DNA of 64,000 nt from Heterocephalus glaber (GCF_000247695.1 NW_004624795.1:3938280-4002279), one strand, 5' to 3'. Counted from the first letter of the stretch, positions 38,246 to 48,835 are shown. Translations and numbers: made by a program. Notes: generated by a model not told the origin, from the letters alone.

Positions 38246-38253
38246 GCTCCCAT
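38242..38253 (-). promoter_or_regulatory. Minimal uORF overlapping the MLLT6 start codon
   Basis: On the minus strand an ATG at 38253-38251 opens ATG GGA GCA TGA. The TGA overlaps the MLLT6 ATG (38245-38243) in the string ATGA. The upstream ATG has T at -3 and G at +4, a middling context; the MLLT6 ATG has A at -3. Whether the 5' UTR includes the upstream ATG depends on a start site hidden by the gap, though it is only eight bases upstream. Confidence 0.7.
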
Positions 38254-38337
38254 GAACTCGTTCCGGGGCCGGGGCGCGGGGCCGGGCGGCGGGGCGCAGG
38301 GGTCGCGGCGGCGGGGGGCAGCGGGGGCCGCGCGCCG

Positions 38338-38738
38338 NNNNNNNNNNNNNNNNNNNNNNNNNNNNNNNNNNNNNNNNNNNNNNNNNNNNNNNNNNNNNNN
38401 NNNNNNNNNNNNNNNNNNNNNNNNNNNNNNNNNNNNNNNNNNNNNNNNNNNNNNNNNNNNNNNNNNNNNNNNNNNNNNNNNNNNNNNNNNNNNNNNNNNN
38501 NNNNNNNNNNNNNNNNNNNNNNNNNNNNNNNNNNNNNNNNNNNNNNNNNNNNNNNNNNNNNNNNNNNNNNNNNNNNNNNNNNNNNNNNNNNNNNNNNNNN
38601 NNNNNNNNNNNNNNNNNNNNNNNNNNNNNNNNNNNNNNNNNNNNNNNNNNNNNNNNNNNNNNNNNNNNNNNNNNNNNNNNNNNNNNNNNNNNNNNNNNNN
38701 NNNNNNNNNNNNNNNNNNNNNNNNNNNNNNNNNNNNNN
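38338..38738. other. Assembly gap (N run)
   Basis: Undetermined bases at the GC-rich MLLT6 promoter. Any frame running through it is an artefact. Confidence 0.99.
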
Positions 38739-39870
38739 CCCTGCCCGGCCGCGGCAGCCATGGCCGCGCGTGCCCGCGCCCCGCGCGCACCCGCGCCCGC
38801 CCGCCGCCGGGTAAAGTCTTAGGTTCAGGGAACAAAGCCGGCTGGGTAGGGCGCTTTCCGCTGCTATGCTCACGGCTTTTGGGCTTCGGCCTCCGCGCCC
38901 CGTTTCTCCCGCTGTTTTTGCCCTCTGGTCTCGCGCCCCGGGGCTCCCACTCCTCAGCTCTCGCTCACGCCCGCTGGGTCTTCATCCCTGAGTCGGTTTC
39001 ACAGCCGCAGGGAAATCTGGGGTGCCGGTCAGGGGCGCGAGGGGCTACGTGGACCATGCGCCCCGGCGCGTCCTGGGGTGCCCTTCTTTGGCCGCGCTGG
39101 GACGGCAGACACTGGGTCACACACAGCAATTCGTTCGACCCGAGTCCATGGAGCGTCAGTGGGTGACAGCCGCCGGGACAGTGGGGAGCGGAGCGGAGCA
39201 GAGCTTCCAGCCCTCGGGGCGCTTCCCGTCCAGGTCACCGATGCGAGGGCCCGCACTGGGGCTCTGGTCCCTCGGAGGCTCACGGACCCCACCCCCCGCG
39301 CCTAGAGACCGCTGTGCTCCCGACCCCGGACACCCTTGACCTCCAGGCGTGCGCACAGGGGAGCGGGCCCGGAGGATTAGAGTCCCTGAAATGGGTCTGG
39401 GATTACAGGCGTGGGGGGGGGGTCCGCTCGAAGGCTTCTTGTCCGAGGCCGGCGTGGGCCAGGGGGACGAGATCTGACCCCCGCACACTTCTAAAGGGGG
39501 GTGGGCACCCGCGGGGACCAAAGGTCACCTCCCCCCAGCGGGAGGTGGGGTGGTGGAGAGGAGAAGGCGGCCCTGGGGGCTTCTGCGACACTTCAAAGCC
39601 GCGGCGGCCGGGAGTGCTTCCTGGGGGGAGGGGCGGAGGGGACCGTGGGGGGCTGGGCTGGGGCGCCCCCCTTCCGCGCGCTGCCCCTCGGCCGACTCTT
39701 CCGCCGGGTCCGCCTCCTTTTCACCAGCACCTGTTCAACCGGAACATCAAGGGGCCGGGCCGCCGCCCCCCTCCGTGGCGCTTTAGTGCCTTTCATCCGG
39801 GAAGGGGGGAGAGTCTCCGCCCAGGAGGGGGACAAGGTGGGGAGAACTTGTCCTTGACCCGGTCCTCGCC

Positions 39871-40480
39871 ATCAGGGATTTAGGGCCTTAATCCCGTCGC
39901 GGCGGGAGGCGGAGGAGGTCTGGGCCTCAGCCCCCTGGCTCGCTCCGCGTGCTCCTGCGCTCCTGCAAGGATGCGAACAATCCCGGAGAGCTGCCGGGAC
40001 GAAGGGGCGCGGTCTGCGCGGGCTCAGCGGATTTCGCGCCTGGGAAAGACACCGGGAGCCCGGGAACGCCCCAGCCAGCGCGTGCCTGAGGGCCGCGACC
40101 CCGGGACACCCTGTTTGGGGTCGGTCTGTGAACTTCGCTCCTAGGAAAAGTTAAGCACCGAAGAAATGTCGGGACTTTCTAATCAATCACCTGTACCGGC
40201 AAGAGAAAAATTGGAAGGAAAACGCAGAGAAGTCAGCCCCAAGCACATGCCAGTTGCAGAGTAGTTCAACATTTGCTTTCTTTTGGGACCCGCGGCCACC
40301 AAGGTGGACGCATTTCCAGGGTTCGCAGGATGGGGCACTCGATGACTCCTTTGATTCCTGCGCCCAAGGATGGGTGACCTGGGACAAAGCCTGGAAGCCT
40401 TGGTCTTGGATCAGCCCAGGGCCCCCTGTGTCCCGAAGCCCGTGGGATGGACGAATGGCGACACTTTCGCGGTTAGCGGC
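39871..40480. other. Intergenic flank of the MLLT6 island
   Basis: CpG content falls off here. No gene, repeat or RNA recognised. Confidence 0.5.
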
Positions 40481-40499
40481 TTAGGGACATTGCTCCATT

Positions 40500-40640
40500 T
40501 AATCTCCCATACCCAGTATTATGGGTGGCGCAGGTGAGGTCCCCACGGATTAAGTAACTTAGTCCAAGCACACAGCGGGGGAAAGCGGCGGGGCCGGGAT
40601 TTGAACCCGTGTGTCCTCCAGGCTAGGGCTAGGCCACCAC
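40500..40640 (-). repeat. MIR element remnant
   Basis: GATTAAGTAACTTAGTCCAA, CACACAGCGGGGGAAAGCGG and CCGGGATTTGAACCCGTGTG match the reverse complement of the MIR core and its tRNA-related head. Confidence 0.7.
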
Positions 40641-40804
40641 GAGTCGCCCCAATGCGTTCCCCAAGGGTTCCTCCCTATCAGGGCTCCCGGCCCCACGGGC
40701 TGGGCTAAATTCACACTGGGTGCACAGGGCCAAGCTGAAGCCTCCTAATCATCCTGATCGTCCACCATGTGCCGGTCCACAAAACATGGGGCAGGACGTC
40801 GCCT

Positions 40805-40962
40805 GGCGTGGCGGCGCAAGTCCATAATCCAGGCACTCGAGAGGCTGAGGCAGGAGGATCCCCCACGAGTTCCAGGCCACCCTAGACTAGTGACATTTTT
40901 TAACAAACAAAACAACACCTAAGGACCCGAGTTCGATCCCCGGTCCCCAAAAAACAAAACAA
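40805..40962 (+). repeat. B1 SINE with truncated ID
   Basis: GGCGTGGCGGCGCAAGTCCA, GAGGCTGAGGCAGGAGGATC; then an ID 3' part, GGACCCGAGTTCGATCCCCG, with an A/C tail. Confidence 0.85.
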
Positions 40963-41159
40963 AACAACAAAAAAAGGGAGCAGAAGCAGGACCAACAAGT
41001 GGTCCAAGTCCGTCGTGCCCTGATTCCAGATTTGGGATGCCACGCACATCTCGGCTGTGCTACTTCACCTCTCCTAGGCTCCGCTAGTCCCCGGGGAACT
41101 GGGGTGTCACACCCTTCAGGGAGGGCGGCCGGGGAAACCGAACGAAAGTCTTTGCTACA

Positions 41160-41600
41160 GCTGGGAGACGCACAGTGGGCGCTCAGCCCAGCTGGCCCCG
41201 CTCCGCCCTCCAAGCGCGCCAGCATGCGCGCCCCCGCTTCCCGCCTCCCGCACTCCCCCCCCCCCCCCCCCCCCCCCCCCCGTCCCGCCGCAAAGGTACT
41301 GGGGCAGCGACGAGCAAACAGAAAATTATTTCCTCTGGCTCGGCCCGCCCCGCCCCGCCCCGCCCCGCCCCGCCCGTCCCCGGAGCCAGAAGGGGATTGT
41401 GGGGCCGGGGAACGGGCGGAAGCGCGCGATGCTGCTGCTCGGGCCCGACCGCGCCTGGCCGGGCGGTGCGCTGCGCGCGGCGGGCTGAGGCTAAGGCTGC
41501 GGGTGGGACAGTCCCGGGCCACTGCGCGCGTTTCCGCGAAGTCCCGCCGGCCGCTTCCCGGAACCCTGCTGAGGAGGTTGTAGGGTGCTGCGCTTTCTCG
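41160..41600. promoter_or_regulatory. Orphan CpG island with poly-C tract and GC-box array
   Basis: A CpG-dense block about 3 kb upstream of MLLT6, separated from its island by lower-GC sequence and SINEs. It holds a 27-base C run (41255-41281) and a tandem CCCCG array of about five or six units (41345-41375) that reads as overlapping Sp1 GC boxes. No coding exon could be tied to it. A donor-like CCG|GTGAGA lies at about 41820/41821 on the plus strand. Confidence 0.6.
41255..41281. repeat. Homopolymer C(27)
   Basis: Twenty-seven consecutive C. Length is likely polymorphic and may be misassembled. Confidence 0.9.
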
Positions 41601-41861
41601 TGTGTAAGCCAGCTCCGCGCGTGGTTTTGCCGAGTCCCGGGGACGTGGTGCGACCTCTACCCTTGCCCAATTGTCCTGGGCTCCAAGAGAAGCCGGCTCC
41701 GGGCGCGCGCCTTTGGATTCCTCGGCACACCTTATTCTGCACCGCGCCCCCGTAAAGCTTCTGACCTTGGGGGTGCTCCGAGTGGTTAAGTTCCTTTCTC
41801 GGGTACCCCAGCCGGTGAGAGGCTTTGAGTGGGAAGGCCGGTGTGAAGCACTAGAACGCGG

Positions 41862-41990
41862 AGTGCCTGTCATTCCAGCACGGGAGGCTGAGGCAGGCGG
41901 ATTGCCGCGAGTGGAGGCCAGCCTGTACTACATAGTGAGTTCAAGGCCAGCCGGAATTACATAGTGAGACCCTGTCTTAAACCAATTTTA
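41862..41990 (+). repeat. B1 SINE
   Basis: CACGGGAGGCTGAGGCAGGC, duplicated unit GGCCAGCCTGTACTACATAG and GGCCAGCCGGAATTACATAG, then GACCCTGTCTTAAACC. Confidence 0.88.
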
Positions 41991-42029
41991 AGAAAAAAGA
42001 AATGGGGGTGGGGCGGGGTGCATCAGGAT

Positions 42030-42480
42030 CAGACAGGTTCCAGTCCCAGCCCTGGCACTTATGGCCGGTAATGGTGACTTATTGGAACTCTCAGTTTCCC
42101 CATGTGTCAACTTCGTACGGACTCAGGGTTGTGAGAGCAACTCCCCGCCCAGGGCCCGGCAGCCGGAAGGGTGATTTCCCCGGAAAGGTTATGGTGGCGA
42201 TGGGCTTGCAGGGTGGGTAGACTGGTTCTTTCCACAGTCAGACGCCCTGGGCAGGGCGAGAAGCAGGGAGCCCAATACAGAGAGGAACTGGTGGGCGGGA
42301 GGGGACTCCCAGGCGGGCAGCGGGGGGCCGGGCACGGCCACCACCGCAGTGACTGTGCACTTGCAGGAGATCTGGCTTTTCCCAGGTTTCACAGGAAGAG
42401 CGGCTTACTCTCAGCTCCTGCCTCTCCACCATTAGCCAGCAGCCTTGGTTTGCCAACCTGTAAAATGGGGATAATGGGGT
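42030..42480. repeat. Possible MIR-derived fragments
   Basis: CAGCCCTGGCACTTATGGCC with CTCAGTTTCCCCATGTGTCA, and later CCTGTAAAATGGGGATAATG, resemble MIR segments. Boundaries uncertain. Confidence 0.45.
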
Positions 42481-42554
42481 CCCCTGCCCCCTGCAGGGCT
42501 TTGGCGACTGACTGCAGCCAGCCAAGTCTCAGCAGGAGCTTTAAGAGCTGTGAG

Positions 42555-43005
42555 CAGTGGGGCATGGTGGTCCACACCTGTACTCCCAGCACATAGGAGG
42601 CTGAGGCAGGAGGATCCCGGGGAGTGTGAGTCCAAATCCAAGTACAGTGGTTGCCTTGACCTTGGGGCTCGTGGGCCTTTCTCTAGGGAAATGGGGTGGG
42701 TGGGAAGGAAGGCTCACGGGATGAGCCCTCTGTGGGCTGTGCTGTGTACACCCACCACTCCTGGGATGAAGGGAATCATTATGTATTGCAAATGTGCGCC
42801 ACTAAAAATTTTTAAAATTTGGAGAGAAAGAGTGTGAGCCCCCAGCCCTTGCTCCAGCCCTACCTGGAATCCGATCCCAGCCCAGCCTCTAAGCAGCTGT
42901 GTGACCTTGGGTGAACCCTTTTTTTTTTTTTTGGTACTGGGGCTCGAACTCAGGTCCTTGAGCTTGTGCAACAGGCAGCGGAACCACTGAGCTAAATCCC
43001 CTCCT
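42555..43005. repeat. Truncated B1 (+) and ID (-)
   Basis: B1 5' part 42555-42625 (CATGGTGGTCCACACCTGTA, then GAGGCTGAGGCAGG). Reverse ID 42917-43000 (TTTTGGTACTGGGGCTCGAA, then CACTGAGCTAAATCCC). Confidence 0.82.
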
Positions 43006-43267
43006 TCTGATGACTGCTTGGGTGACAGATCTCGAAAGTCCCTTGGAGTTGACAAGGTGACTCCCCCAGGGAAGTTTCAGGCTGGGGTGACAGATGCCTC
43101 CCACACTCACCCTGCCCATTCCTCTTTTCTGCCAGGGCTGCCTCAGCTCTGCCCTTCAGCCCTCTGGTGACAGTGGCCCTTGGTGCTGAGAAGCCATGTC
43201 GGTCAGTCTTTCCACACAGACAGACAGACACACAGGGAAGGAACTTCAGCCAGGAGCATGGCTGTGG

Positions 43268-43395
43268 TGCTTGGTGTGGTGGCACAGGTCGGTGATCCCA
43301 GCACTTGGGAGGCTGAGGCAGGAGGAACGCTGTGAGTTGGAGGCCAGCCTGGGCTATGCAGTGAGACCCCGTCTCAAGGAAAAAAAGAGAAGAAA
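43268..43395 (+). repeat. B1 SINE
   Basis: TTGGTGTGGTGGCACAGGTC head, AGGCTGAGGCAGGAGGAACG core, CCCCGTCTCAAGGAAAAAAA tail. Confidence 0.9.
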
Positions 43396-43639
43396 ATGAA
43401 AGTCATGTTACCATTATGGACAGTGTGACACTGGCAGGGAGGAAGTAACTGTGTTTGGGTCAGGGAGGAGAATGGCAGGTTCAGCAGGCCGGAGTGAGGA
43501 GCCAGGGTTCATGTGTTCCAGGTATGCCTTGTAGCAAGCAAAGGGTGGTTCCAGTGGCCAGAGGAAGAATTAGAAAGATGGCAGGAAGGCAGCAAACATG
43601 GAAGGACCTTCACTGTCTCTGTTTGTTTTTTGCTCCATT

Positions 43640-43757
43640 TTTTTTTAGAGACAAGGTCTCACTATGTAGCCCAGGCTGACCTTGAACTTGCTGCGATCCT
43701 CCTGCCTCAGCCTCCTGAGTGCTGGGATGATAGGTGTGCAATACCATGCCCCGTTAT
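43640..43757 (-). repeat. B1 SINE
   Basis: AGAGACAAGGTCTCACTATG, CTGCCTCAGCCTCCTGAGTG and GTGCAATACCATGCC. Confidence 0.9.
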
Positions 43758-44595
43758 TGCATGAAATATGGGAGCTGGGCATACAGCACTACATAGTGTT
43801 ACAACTTATAAGAGCCTGTCTTAAAACAGTGATAAAAGACTGAAGCGTACTCAATGCGCTCTGCCCTCCTCAGCCCTGTGCCGTGAAAGGAGTATGGGGC
43901 ACCTCGGAGCGCAGTCACAGGGACACTGACAGCAACCAAGGGGCGGTGAGATGGTTCTGGAGGCCCCGAGAGCAGAGGGCTCAAGGCCAAGACCAGAGAT
44001 CCAGACACTGAGGAGTGTGAGGAGCAGTAGCCAGAAATAAGAGAGTAGCCCCAGAGAAAGTGGGGCCCTGGGGACCCTGTAGGAGGGAGGGCATGGTGCA
44101 AGGGGCAGGTGTCTCAGCGGTGAGTGGCAGAGCCTGGTGGAGGAGGTGAGTGGACAGGGGCACCATTGGGGGTGGCGGAGAGAACAGTGGACCCTTGACT
44201 TATGAACTCAATTCGTTCCCGAGGGCTGGTTGTAACTCAAGTTGGTCAATTGAAGACTCAGGCTCCTCCACACACCCTTCCAAGCCTCTCTCCTGTACAC
44301 AGGCAGATCTCAGTGTCCTTAGAGAGACCTTGGCCCAGGATTTCTTACCTAATCCCACACAAGAGAGGACGTTGTCATGTTCCTTCCAGAATTCTTTGAG
44401 GGTTAAATCTGTTCTGAGACCATCTGGAAGCACAAGTGGCTGGCATTCAGGTTGGAGCTTAAAACTTTGTAAGTTAAAACTAAAATTCCGGTTGTAACCC
44501 AAGTTGTTCATATGTCAGGCCAGGCAAACACAAGGGTCCACTGTAGTGTGTATGTGATTTTGCTGCTTGATAGCATTTATTTCCTATTTTTAAAA
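43758..44595. other. Intergenic DNA without recognised gene
   Basis: No gene recognised. Around 44190-44535 the text TGGACCCTTGACTTATGAAC, then TTCCCGAGGGCTGGTTGTAA and the later GGTTGTAACCCAAGTTGTTC suggest an old, internally related repeat (a DNA transposon or MER-type relic), not identified further. Confidence 0.35.
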
Positions 44596-44599
44596 TAGC

Positions 44600-44842
44600 T
44601 CAGTTGGGCGTGGTGGTGGTACATGCCTGTCATCCCAGCACTTAGGAGGCTGAGGCAGGAGGATCACCTTGAGTTTCAGGCCAGCTTGGGCTACATAGTG
44701 AGTTCAGAGCCAGCCTGAACTGCAAAGAGAGACCCTGTCTCAAAAAATAAACAAAAATAGTTCTTTTGGGCTGGGGATTTGTGCTGCGCCTGCCTTGCAA
44801 GTGCAAGGTCCTGAGTTCGATCCCTGGTACAAAAAAAATTCT
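44600..44842 (+). repeat. B1 then ID SINE
   Basis: B1 44603-44755 with duplicated unit; ID 44767-44842 with deletion in the A-box region (GGGCTGGGGATTTGTGCTGC) and intact GAGTTCGATCC. Confidence 0.88.
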
Positions 44843-45087
44843 GTTTTTAAAAATCAACTTCATGATCATATGATTTGCATATAAAAATGCACACTTTTCC
44901 TTTTATTATTTACTTACTTTGCCGTGGCAAAGATGGAACCCAGGGTGTCTCGCATTGGGGGTAATGGGAGCAGAGGGAAGATGGGGGAGGGGAGGGAGGG
45001 GAAGGAAAAGAATGCAGATGTCTTCTGTAACCACCAACTCCCGGGGGTGTGATCCCGACATAATGCAAACGTCTACTAATAAAAAAA

Positions 45088-45400
45088 CAGCTGGGCGTGG
45101 TGGCACACGCCTGTGACCCAGCACTGGGGAGGCCGAGGCTAGCCTGGCCTCCATAATAAGTTCAAGTCCAGCCTGAACTACACAGCAAGACCCAGTCTCC
45201 ACAAAAAGCACAAATAAATAAGCAAATATAAAGAAATAAATGAGAGGGCCCTTCCATTGAGCTACAACCCCCGCCCCTTGAAGCGCACCTTTTGTTTTGG
45301 TTTTGTTTTGTTTGAGGCAGGGTCACACTAGGTAGCACAAGCTGATCTTGAACTTATGACCCTCCTGCCTCAGCCTCCAGAGCACTGGGAATATGCGCAT
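45088..45400. repeat. B1 (+) and B1 (-)
   Basis: Forward B1 45088-45212 (GCTGGGCGTGGTGGCACACG, then GACCCAGTCTCC). Reverse B1 45295-45395 (GTTTGAGGCAGGGTCACACT, then CTGCCTCAGCCTCCAGAGCA). Confidence 0.85.
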
Positions 45401-45784
45401 TTTTCACATACAAGTGATGACTTGGGGAAAAGATCCAGCTAGGTGTCCCCCACCCCAGCAGAGAGAAGACTGTGCCCTCGCTGCCAAGTTCTATCCTGCG
45501 TCCATCAGCCGCCAGCCTGGTACCACTGCCCTGTAGATCGGGTCAGCTTTAGGTGTGGACAGGCGGGAAGCCTGTGCCGTGCGCTCTTTCGTGTTCTGTT
45601 ATTTTCTCTTCCAAACAGGACACCAAGCCCTGGCTGAGCTGGGGGCCCCAGAAGGAGGGGACCGGGCAGGACAGGGACAGCAGGGCACAGGGTGAGGGCT
45701 GCAGCCTTGTAGATCAGGGAGAGTAAGAGGCCTGGCACCGAGAGCTGAGGATTGGGGGTGCAGGAGAATATCTGCTACGCTCTG

Positions 45785-46140
45785 CACACTGTCTCAGGTT
45801 TGGCTGTCCAGGCGGAGCTCAAATCTGCAGTCCTCCTGCTTCACCCTCAAAGAGTGCTGAAGTAACAGGTGTGTGCTACCACGCCCAGCTTCTCAGCCCT
45901 TAATAATTTTTTTCTTTTATTTTTTTCGGTACTGGGGATCGAATTTAGGACCTTACACACTTGGGAGGCAGGTGTGGCACCACTGAGCTAAATCCCTGGC
46001 CCAGTTGTGTTTTTTTTTTCTTTTAAAACTTTGAACTCACTATGAAGCCTGGGCTGGATTTAGACTCACAGCAATACTCCTGCCTCAGCTTTCTGAGTGC
46101 TGGGATTAAGGTGTGGGCCACCATGCCAGGCTCAGATTTC
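45785..46140 (-). repeat. Reverse SINE cluster: B1, ID, B1
   Basis: B1 fragment 45785-45893, ID 45922-46002 (CGGTACTGGGGATCGAATTT to GAGCTAAATCCCTGGCCC), B1 46015-46133. Confidence 0.85.
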
Positions 46141-46239
46141 TTACCAAATCCCTCAGCCCTTCAGCGCTAGTTCCTGCCCGCTCTCTGTCATGTGTCTCAG
46201 TCACACTGTCTTGCTCTACTCATTTACAAAAAGCACAGT

Positions 46240-46425
46240 CACAGAGGGGTGTGATGGTGCACTTCTGTAACCCCAGCGCTCTGGGAGGCTGAGGCAGGAG
46301 GACTGTAAGTTTGAGCCCAACCTGGGCAATTTAGCAATTTAGGGACACCCTGTCTCAAAATAAAAAAAAATAAAAAGAGCTGGAGATGTAGCTGGGTTCA
46401 ATCCGTAGTCCGCCAAAATAAATAA
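46240..46425 (+). repeat. B1-ID dimeric SINE
   Basis: GAGGGGTGTGATGGTGCACT, GAGGCTGAGGCAGGAGGACT, CCTGGGCAATTTAGCAATTT, A-rich linker, GCTGGAGATGTAGCTGGG, TCAATCCGTAGT. Confidence 0.87.
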
Positions 46426-46509
46426 AAAAGCAAATAGACATGCAGTCATTCAAAAGTATCATCATGTAGATTATCAGCTGGCCCTGAAGTAAGAAAGTAT
46501 AAGTTTTGG

Positions 46510-46690
46510 GCTACATGTGGTGGTGCATGCCTGTGATCCCAGCACTCAGGAGGCTGAGACAGGAGGATCGCCATGAGTTCAAGGCCAACCTGGGCCACGT
46601 AGTGAGACCTTGTCTCAAAAAAACCACAGGAGGAAAAAAACCCCAAGGCAAACAGAACCAACCAGACCAAACTAAGACAAAACAAAACCA
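46510..46690 (+). repeat. B1 SINE with A-rich tail
   Basis: GGGCTACATGTGGTGGTGCA head, GGCTGAGACAGGAGGATCGC, GACCTTGTCTCAAAAAAACC, and a long A/C-rich tail. Confidence 0.88.
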
Positions 46691-46832
46691 AGGAGAAGAA
46701 ACAAACACTGGCACAAGTGTCTGAGGGTTAGGTTAGGAGGCAGGTAGGACAGCCACCCCTGCCCGAGGCTGTGAACAGGGCTGTCACACTTCGGTGGCCC
46801 TAATGCCTGAGTAAGAGAAGCACCACAGGATG

Positions 46833-47033
46833 TTTTTTTTTTTTGGTATCGGGGCTCGAACTCGGGACCTTCCGCTTTCGAGACAGCTGGCGGAACCACT
46901 GAGCTAAATCCCGGCCCATTAATAATTATTATTAATTTTTTGTTTTGTTTTTCTTTTTGGTACCGGGGATCGAACTCGGGTCTTTGCACTTGTGCAGGAG
47001 GCGGCAAAACCACTGAGCTAAATCCCCAGCCCG
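46833..47033 (-). repeat. Two reverse ID SINEs in tandem
   Basis: 46833-46916 and 46943-47033, each reading (reverse) TGGTACCGGGGATCGAACTC with CACTGAGCTAAATCCC. They are separated by AT-rich tail sequence. Confidence 0.88.
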
Positions 47034-47297
47034 CACCACAAGATCTTGAGGGCTGGCCATAGCTCAGTGACGCCTCTGCCTAGCAGACTCAAGGCCCTGG
47101 CTCCCCGGACTGAGGCTCTGGAAAGAACCCCAGGGTCCTGAGGATGCAACCCTCAGAGGCTCCCACCCGGAGCCAGAGGGCAGCTGGGCCTCAGCTGAGG
47201 CATAAGCAGTGGCCTGTCAAGAGAAGGGGAACTGTGGTGGTAACACTGATTGGTTTGGGACAGGGTCAAGCGGAGTGGCTTTTGGTATTTTGTTTTG

Positions 47298-47418
47298 GTC
47301 TTGGTGTTTTGAGACAATGGGGTCTCGATATGTAGCCCAGGCTGGCCTCAGCTTCATAGTGATCCTCCTGCCTCAGCCTCCTGAGAGCTGGGATGACGGG
47401 TTCACACCACCAGCGCAG
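47298..47418 (-). repeat. B1 SINE
   Basis: GTTTTGAGACAATGGGGTCT, GTAGCCCAGGCTGGCC and CTGCCTCAGCCTCCTGAGAG. Confidence 0.88.
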
Positions 47419-47779
47419 CAGACTGGGGTTTTGTAGGAAGAAGAAGAAGCCGGACCTGTGGCCACTGCTGGGAGGTGGAGAGGGTGGCAGGAGCCCTCCG
47501 GTTTCAATGAGCCTGAGGTCCCCGCTGTGGCCAGAGCTGTTTTGGTGGCAGGCAGGGAGGAGGCAGATGGGCATGGGCTGTGGCCTGAGTGGGCAGCAGC
47601 CAGGCCAGGCGCAGGCAGCACTGGGGGAGTCGACTGGGGAGGGGAGCAGGCGAGGGGAGAATTTTGTGCTGGGGTGGAACTCGGGCCTGGAGCCTGCTGA
47701 GCTCAGTCCATGAGCCCCACCTGGCCCAGAGGTAGCCTGTGACTTCGAAAGACATTGACAGGGGACCCAGAAGAGGACT

Positions 47780-47900
47780 CAAGTGAGTGTGGTGGTGCAG
47801 GCCTGTCATTCCAGCAAGGGAGGCTGAGGTGAGAGGATTTCCGTGATTTTGAGGTACGTGGCAAGACCTGTCTCAGAAAACTGAAAAGAAAAAAAGCAAA
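47780..47900 (+). repeat. B1 SINE, internally deleted
   Basis: GTGTGGTGGTGCAGGCCTGT, GGGAGGCTGAGGTGAGAGGA, GCAAGACCTGTCTCAGAAAA. Confidence 0.8.
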
Positions 47901-48039
47901 CAAACCAAGGGCTTCTGGGGAACAGGCACCAGACATACAGGTTTCCCACTGAGTCTTCCAAATGTCCTCAAAAGGCCACCTGCTGTGTGTGAAGGGGTCC
48001 CCAAGTTTTCATGATGCAAACTCAAGAGTTTTTATTTAC

Positions 48040-48440
48040 TTATTTTTTTCTGGTACCAGGGATTGAACTCAGGACCTTGCACTCGCCAGAAAGGCTCAGT
48101 GCCACTGAGCTACATCCTGGCTCTTAGAATTTATTTATTTATTTATTTATTTTTGGTACTGGGGATCGAACTCTGGACCTTGCACTTGCGAGGCAGGCGC
48201 CAGAACCACTGAGCTAAATCCCTGGCCCAGAATTTATATTTTTAAAGAGACTTAAGCCGGATGTGGGGGTGCATGCGTGTAGTCCCAGCACTTGTGGGAG
48301 GCTGAAGCAGGAAGATCGAAATTTCAAGTGAAGCCTGGGCAACTTAATGATTTAATGAGATCCTGTCTCGAAATTTAAAAGGGGGCAGAGCTGGAGCACA
48401 GTGTGGAGTCTCTGGGTTCATTGTCTAGTACCAAAAGGTA
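48040..48440. repeat. ID(-), (TTTA)n, ID(-), B1-ID dimer(+)
   Basis: Reverse ID 48045-48123, a TTTA microsatellite at about 48128-48155, reverse ID 48150-48229, then a forward B1-ID dimer 48255-48440 whose ID half is decayed. Confidence 0.85.
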
Positions 48441-48554
48441 AAATAAAAGACTTACGATACCTGCTATTTGAAATTTTTCTTGTTATAATTCAAATAAACT
48501 AAACAAATTATAATGAAAGACAGTATTATGAGGTAATTAAAAGTCTGCACACTG

Positions 48555-48830
48555 GCAGCTCTTTTTTGGTTTTTTGGTACTGGGGATCGAATTTGGGTCC
48601 TTGCATTTGCAAGGCAGGTGGCGGAACCACTGAGCTAAATCCCCAGCCCTGGATGGCTCTTGAGGATGCTGAAAGATGACTACTGGCCAGGTGTGGGGGT
48701 GCATGCCTGTCATCCCAGAACTCAGGAGGCTGAGGCAGGAGGGTCGCTGGAGTTCAAGGATAGCCTGGGCTACATATCAAGTTCAAGACCAGGTGAACCA
48801 CATAGCGAGACCCTGTCTTTAAAAAAAATG
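48555..48830. repeat. ID (-) then B1 (+)
   Basis: Reverse ID 48563-48650 (GGTACTGGGGATCGAATTTG to GAGCTAAATCCCCAGCCC). Forward B1 48687-48830 with an eight-A tail. Confidence 0.88.
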
Positions 48831-48835
48831 ATTAA

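Larger units (their letters stand above)
37540..39870 (-). promoter_or_regulatory. MLLT6: MLLT6 CpG-island promoter, interrupted by gap
   Basis: High CpG density continues on both sides of the N run. The island covers exon 1 and, beyond the gap, 38739-39870. The transcription start and most of the 5' UTR must fall in or near the gap, so promoter elements cannot be read. Confidence 0.7.

Noticed and set aside
38054..39166. Long frames crossing the N gap, including one starting MAAAAGQ
   Set aside because: Continuity through undetermined bases is an artefact; only the MLLT6 exon 1 portion is real.
40887..41873. 328-codon minus-strand frame over the orphan CpG island
   Set aside because: Composition-driven, includes an ID and B1 segment and reads through the poly-C/poly-G tract.
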